From NCBI GenBank assembly GCA_020634565.1, contig JACKBN010000012.1, positions 124,001-188,000 on the forward strand: a stretch of DNA of 64,000 nt, read 5' to 3'. Below, piece after piece: positions 60,453 to 64,000 of the stretch. The number at the start of each line of letters is the position of its first letter. Position 1 is the stretch's first letter. This DNA comes from Ardenticatenaceae bacterium (GTDB taxonomy: Bacteria; Chloroflexota; Anaerolineae; Promineifilales; Promineifilaceae). A program made the translations under genes and the position numbers. A model generated the notes under the pieces. That model saw nothing but the letters and a program-made list of their open reading frames with translations. It was not told the DNA's origin and did not search any database.

Positions 60453-61784
60453 ATGCGTTATTCGATTAACGAAACCCATAACCCCGACTTGATAAGCTGG
60501 GTGGAAAGTGCCAACGATGCCGCCACAGATTTTCCGATTCAGAACCTGCCGTTTGGGGTGTTTCGCCGTCAGTCTGACTCTCAGCCGACGGTCGGGATTG
60601 CCATTGGCGACATGATTTTGGATGTGGCGGCGGCGCATGCGGCTGGTTTTTACTCAGGGTTGGCGGCGGAAGCGGCCGTTTCCTGTAAAAATGACTCCCT
60701 CAACCCGCTAATGGCTTTGGGCGCTACGCATTGGTCAGCCTTGCGCGCCCAAACCAGTGCGCTCTTGCAAAAAGAGATTGAACTGGGGCAAGCGGCCCAG
60801 AAGAAGGCCCGCACCCTCCTTGTTGCCATGCGTGAGGCCGAGATGCTGCTGCCCGTAAAAATTGGCGACTTTACGGACTTTCTCACCTCAATTTATCATG
60901 CCACCAACGCTGGCCAAATTTTCGAGCCAGATCGCCCGCTGGGCCGCAATTTTGAGTATTTGCCACGCGCCTATCACGGCCGTTCCTCAACCATCATCGT
61001 TAGTGGCACGCCCATTCAACGGCCCAAAGGACAAATTGTTACCGCTCCCGACGCGCCGCCACGTTATGAGCCCTCCCGCGCCTTTGACTATGAACTGGAA
61101 GTCGGATTCTACATCGGTCAGTCCAACAACTGGGGCGAGCCCATTGCGGTGGCCGATGCCGAAGATCATTTGTTTGGTTTGTGCCTGGTTAACGATTGGA
61201 GCGCTCGGGACATTCAGGGCTGGGAAATGCAGCCGCTCGGCCCATTTCTTAGCAAAAGCACCGCATCCACTGTCTCTCCGTGGGTGATTTCTCTGGAAGC
61301 GCTGGCACCGTTCCGGCGACCGGCTTTTACCCGCGCCGAAGATGCTCCCGCGCTGCTGCCCCACCTGTACGATGCACACAATCAAGCCCAAGGCGCTCTG
61401 GACCTGAACCTTGAAATTCATTACAGCACCGAAAACATGCGTCAGGCCGAGCTGGCGCCAGCCCTTATTTGCCAGTCGTCAATGAAATATCTCTATTGGA
61501 CACCTGCCCAGATGATTGCCCATCACACCAGCAACGGCTGCCAGATGAACATCGGGGACATGTTTGCTTCCGGCACCGTGTCTGGCCCCACCAATGATGA
61601 ACGTGGTTGCATGTTGGAACTTAGCTGGGGCTGCACCCAACCGTATGAACTGCCTTCAGGTGAAAAGCGCTGCTACGTTGAAGACGGTGACGAAATTGTG
61701 CTGACAGGCTTTTGCCAACGAGATGGATACCGGCGGATTGGTTTAGGGGAATGTCGCTCACTGATTGTCCCCAATCATTCATAA
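60453..61784 (+). CDS. fahA: Fumarylacetoacetase
   Basis: 443 residues, the full two-domain length of fumarylacetoacetase. The N-terminal domain begins NLPFGVFRRQSDSQPTVGIA. Catalytic and metal residues lie in DFTDFLTSIYHATNAGQIF, AFDYELEVGFYIG, VNDWSARDIQGWEMQPLGPF and LSKSTASTVSPWVI. It cleaves fumarylacetoacetate to fumarate and acetoacetate, the last step of homogentisate breakdown. No homogentisate dioxygenase or isomerase gene is visible in the window. GGAG precedes the start. Confidence 0.9.
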   Translation: MRYSINETHNPDLISWVESANDAATDFPIQNLPFGVFRRQSDSQPTVGIAIGDMILDVAAAHAAGFYSGLAAEAAVSCKNDSLNPLMALGATHWSALRAQTSALLQKEIELGQAAQKKARTLLVAMREAEMLLPVKIGDFTDFLTSIYHATNAGQIFEPDRPLGRNFEYLPRAYHGRSSTIIVSGTPIQRPKGQIVTAPDAPPRYEPSRAFDYELEVGFYIGQSNNWGEPIAVADAEDHLFGLCLVNDWSARDIQGWEMQPLGPFLSKSTASTVSPWVISLEALAPFRRPAFTRAEDAPALLPHLYDAHNQAQGALDLNLEIHYSTENMRQAELAPALICQSSMKYLYWTPAQMIAHHTSNGCQMNIGDMFASGTVSGPTNDERGCMLELSWGCTQPYELPSGEKRCYVEDGDEIVLTGFCQRDGYRRIGLGECRSLIVPNHS

Positions 61785-61857
61785 AACTGCTTGACTGTAT
61801 CGTCGCGCCACAATTGCTTTCTGGCGTAATCCTGATCTTGTCTATTATAATGTTCTG

Positions 61858-64000
61858 ATGACTGGCGACCTGCTGCGAACGAAGTTATTTGTGCCGCGGT
61901 TACGGCCGTTCCTGCTCCCCCGTCCCCATCTCATCCAACAACTCAACCAGGGCCTGCACCAACTGTGCAAACTGACCCTCATTTCTGCCCCCGCTGGTTT
62001 TGGCAAAACAACGCTGGTCAGCGAATGGATTCATCAAAATGAGTCGGGAGAAGTGGGCGAGGCTATGCCTTTGTCTGCACAAATCGGCTGGCTCTCACTC
62101 GACGAAGGTGACAACGATCCGGTTCGTTTCCTAATGTACTTTATCGCAGCGTTGCAGGGCGTTCCCGGTGTTGAAAATCCTGTCGGCGAGGCTGCGCTGG
62201 CGCTGCTGCAATCGCCCCAGCCGCCGCCGAACGACGTCGTGCTCACCGACCTGATTAACGACATCGCGGCATTGCCGGACAACCTTATTTTGGTGCTGGA
62301 CGATTATCACGTCATCGAATCACAACCCATTGATGAAGCCCTCACCTTTTTTCTGGCGCATCTGCCGCCCCAATTGAGCCTGGTTATCATCACCCGCATG
62401 GATCCGCAGCTGCCGCTGGCCCGCTTGCGCGCCCGCCGACAGCTGCTGGAGTTGCGGGCTGCTGATTTGCGCTTTTCGCCTGACGAAACGGCCGTATTTC
62501 TCAACCAGGTCATGGGCTTAAACTTGGCGGCAAATGACATTGCTGCCCTGGCGGATCGCACTGAAGGCTGGATTTCTGGTTTGCAATTGGCAGCACTCTC
62601 CGTGCAGGGACAGACGGATGCCGCTAGCCGTATCCAATCGTTTACGGGCAGCCATCGCTACGTGCTCGATTATTTGATTGAGGAAGTGTTAGAGCAGCAG
62701 CCGGAGCCAGTGCAGACTTTTTTGTTGAAAACGGCTGTCCTCGATCGCCTCACCGCGCCACTTTGCAATGCCCTCACGAAGCAAAATGATGGGCAGGCCA
62801 CGCTGGAAATGCTGGAACATGCCAACCTGTTCATCGTGCCGCTGGACGAGGAACGGCGCTGGTATCGTTACCATCACCTCTTTGCGGATTTGCTGCGGCA
62901 GCAGCTGCGGCAAAAACATCCAGAGTGGCGACCCATGCTGCACCGGCGCGCCAGCGACTGGTACGCGCAGCAAAATTTGCCCGCAGATGCCATCCGCCAT
63001 GCCCTCGCCGCAGAAGATTTTGCGCGTACCGCCGACCTGGCTGAACGGGCCTGGCCAGACTGGCAACTGGACCATCGTTCCCTTATCTGGCTGGGGTGGG
63101 TGAAAAAGTTGCCTGCTGCACTGGTGGGCGAACGCCCCGTACTCTGTGTGGCTATGGCACAGGCGCTGCTGAATGCGGGCCAGCTGGAAGCCGCCGCCGC
63201 TCGACTCGTCGATGCCGAGCGTTGTTTGACAAGCGCAACAAACGATCTTGGCCAGCCTGAAAATGCCACGGCCAAGATGGTTTATGTGGATGAGGCGCAA
63301 TTTCAGGCGCTGCCAGCGACGTTGGCCACGGCGCACGCCTACCACGCCCAGGCGATTGGTGATTTTGCGGGAACGGTGCGATACGTTGAGCAAACCCTGG
63401 CGCTGCTGCCCGCAGATGATCTGTACAATCGCGCGGCTATCACTGGCTTTATGGGACTGGCGCATTGGGCCAACGGCAATCTGGAAACCGCCCACCAAAT
63501 TTTTGTCGAGGGGCTTTCCCAAAACGACAATGATTTGATCAAAGGCACGTTTGTTTTGGCCGAAATGCAGATGACATTAGGGAATTTGCGCCAAGCGGAA
63601 GCTATTTGTGAGCGGGGTTTGCAGCTGGCCAAGGCGCATGATCCGCCCCTACCGTTGGGCACGGAAGATGTTTACGCGGGTATCAGCCTGGTTCATCGAG
63701 AGCGGGGGAAGTTGGAAACGGCCGTTACCGACCTGCAAATGTGCCACCAATTGGGCGAAAAAGTGAAGCTGCCAGATTGGCGACATCGTTGGTGTATTGC
63801 CCAGTCGCAGCTGGAACTTTCTTTGGGCAATCTAGATCGCGCGCTTGAACTGCTGGACGAAGCCTCGCGGGTTTATGTGCGCACGCCGGTGCCGCTGGTG
63901 CGACCCATCGCGGCCATGAAAGCGCGGGTTTGGTTAAAACAGGGGCGGCTGGATGAGGCGTTGGCCTGGGCGCAAGAACACGGCATTTCGGCCGAAAACG
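61858..64000 (+). CDS. MalT-like (LAL) LuxR-family regulator, 3' end outside window
   Basis: Open from ATG 61858 to the right edge, at least 714 residues. N-terminal LLRTKLFVPRLRPFLLPRPH, Walker A SAPAGFGKTTL at about 44-54, WLSLDEGDNDPVRFL, Walker B LILVLDDYHVIES, then LSLVIITRMDPQLPLARLRA and RRWYRYHHLFADLL, followed by a TPR-like helical array. These are the hallmarks of large ATP-binding LuxR regulators; the DNA-binding HTH should lie beyond the window. A TATAAT at 61846-61851 precedes the start closely. It follows the aromatic operon, but a link is not shown. Confidence 0.85.
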   Translation, partial: MTGDLLRTKLFVPRLRPFLLPRPHLIQQLNQGLHQLCKLTLISAPAGFGKTTLVSEWIHQNESGEVGEAMPLSAQIGWLSLDEGDNDPVRFLMYFIAALQGVPGVENPVGEAALALLQSPQPPPNDVVLTDLINDIAALPDNLILVLDDYHVIESQPIDEALTFFLAHLPPQLSLVIITRMDPQLPLARLRARRQLLELRAADLRFSPDETAVFLNQVMGLNLAANDIAALADRTEGWISGLQLAALSVQGQTDAASRIQSFTGSHRYVLDYLIEEVLEQQPEPVQTFLLKTAVLDRLTAPLCNALTKQNDGQATLEMLEHANLFIVPLDEERRWYRYHHLFADLLRQQLRQKHPEWRPMLHRRASDWYAQQNLPADAIRHALAAEDFARTADLAERAWPDWQLDHRSLIWLGWVKKLPAALVGERPVLCVAMAQALLNAGQLEAAAARLVDAERCLTSATNDLGQPENATAKMVYVDEAQFQALPATLATAHAYHAQAIGDFAGTVRYVEQTLALLPADDLYNRAAITGFMGLAHWANGNLETAHQIFVEGLSQNDNDLIKGTFVLAEMQMTLGNLRQAEAICERGLQLAKAHDPPLPLGTEDVYAGISLVHRERGKLETAVTDLQMCHQLGEKVKLPDWRHRWCIAQSQLELSLGNLDRALELLDEASRVYVRTPVPLVRPIAAMKARVWLKQGRLDEALAWAQEHGISAEN

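Overview
The window looks like a chromosomal segment of an uncultured, non-phototrophic Chloroflexota bacterium (Anaerolineae / Promineifilum-like). This is inferred from a form I RuBisCO with no small subunit, F420 genes, many extracytoplasmic proteins on Thr/Pro-rich stalks, very large STAND and LuxR regulators, and extended palindromic intergenic repeats. No rRNA or taxonomic marker is present, so the placement is an inference. The most pervasive DNA feature is the palindrome AACGGCCGTT (core ACGGCCGT). By eye it occurs a little over 100 times in 64 kb, in genes and between them, where about one copy is expected by chance. It resembles in behaviour the HIP1 palindrome of cyanobacteria.

Left part (1-12.5 kb). 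A membrane-protein fragment is followed by a GNAT-nitrilase fusion, a DUF971 protein, and a minus-strand pair (CDP-alcohol phosphatidyltransferase and SGNH hydrolase). Next come a DoxX-like protein and a NarL-type two-component pair whose response regulator carries a one-base frameshift. Then comes a Calvin-cycle cassette: RuBisCO large subunit without rbcS, phosphoribulokinase, ribulose-phosphate epimerase and a CbbY-like HAD phosphatase. A minus-strand operon follows (pentapeptide protein, LysA, small membrane protein).

Middle part (12.6-35 kb). A tRNA-Thr(CGT) has its own promoter and terminator. A membrane Ser/Thr kinase with a degenerate M14 carboxypeptidase ectodomain lies next to an intact-looking M14 lipoprotein, followed by two paired SPFH proteins. 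Then come minus-strand surface proteins, a YgiT-type zinc-finger protein, CofC (F420 synthesis) and an NMT1/THI5-like ABC transporter headed by an IclR-flavin-barrel fusion regulator. An IS5-like insertion sequence separates this from an EAD/NB-ARC/TPR STAND protein. An FbiB-like nitroreductase, a thiolase and an alkyl-DHAP-synthase-like flavoprotein follow.

Right part (34.7-64 kb). Secreted or anchored proteins (SBBP propeller, NBR1-Ig/SdrD-like, head-GIN, DUF3160, CapA) are mixed with a SARP-STAND regulator, a CPBP protease, a BBE flavoprotein and a tandem universal stress protein. Four promoter regions between 41 and 45.6 kb share one sequence element. From 53 kb a GntR regulator heads an eight-gene aromatic-catabolism operon: two FAH-family enzymes, an ACMSD-like amidohydrolase, an extradiol dioxygenase, a KynB-like cyclase, two FAD monooxygenases and, last, fumarylacetoacetase. 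A MalT-like LuxR-type regulator runs off the right edge.

All calls rest on reading motifs and translations by eye. No database search or alignment was run.
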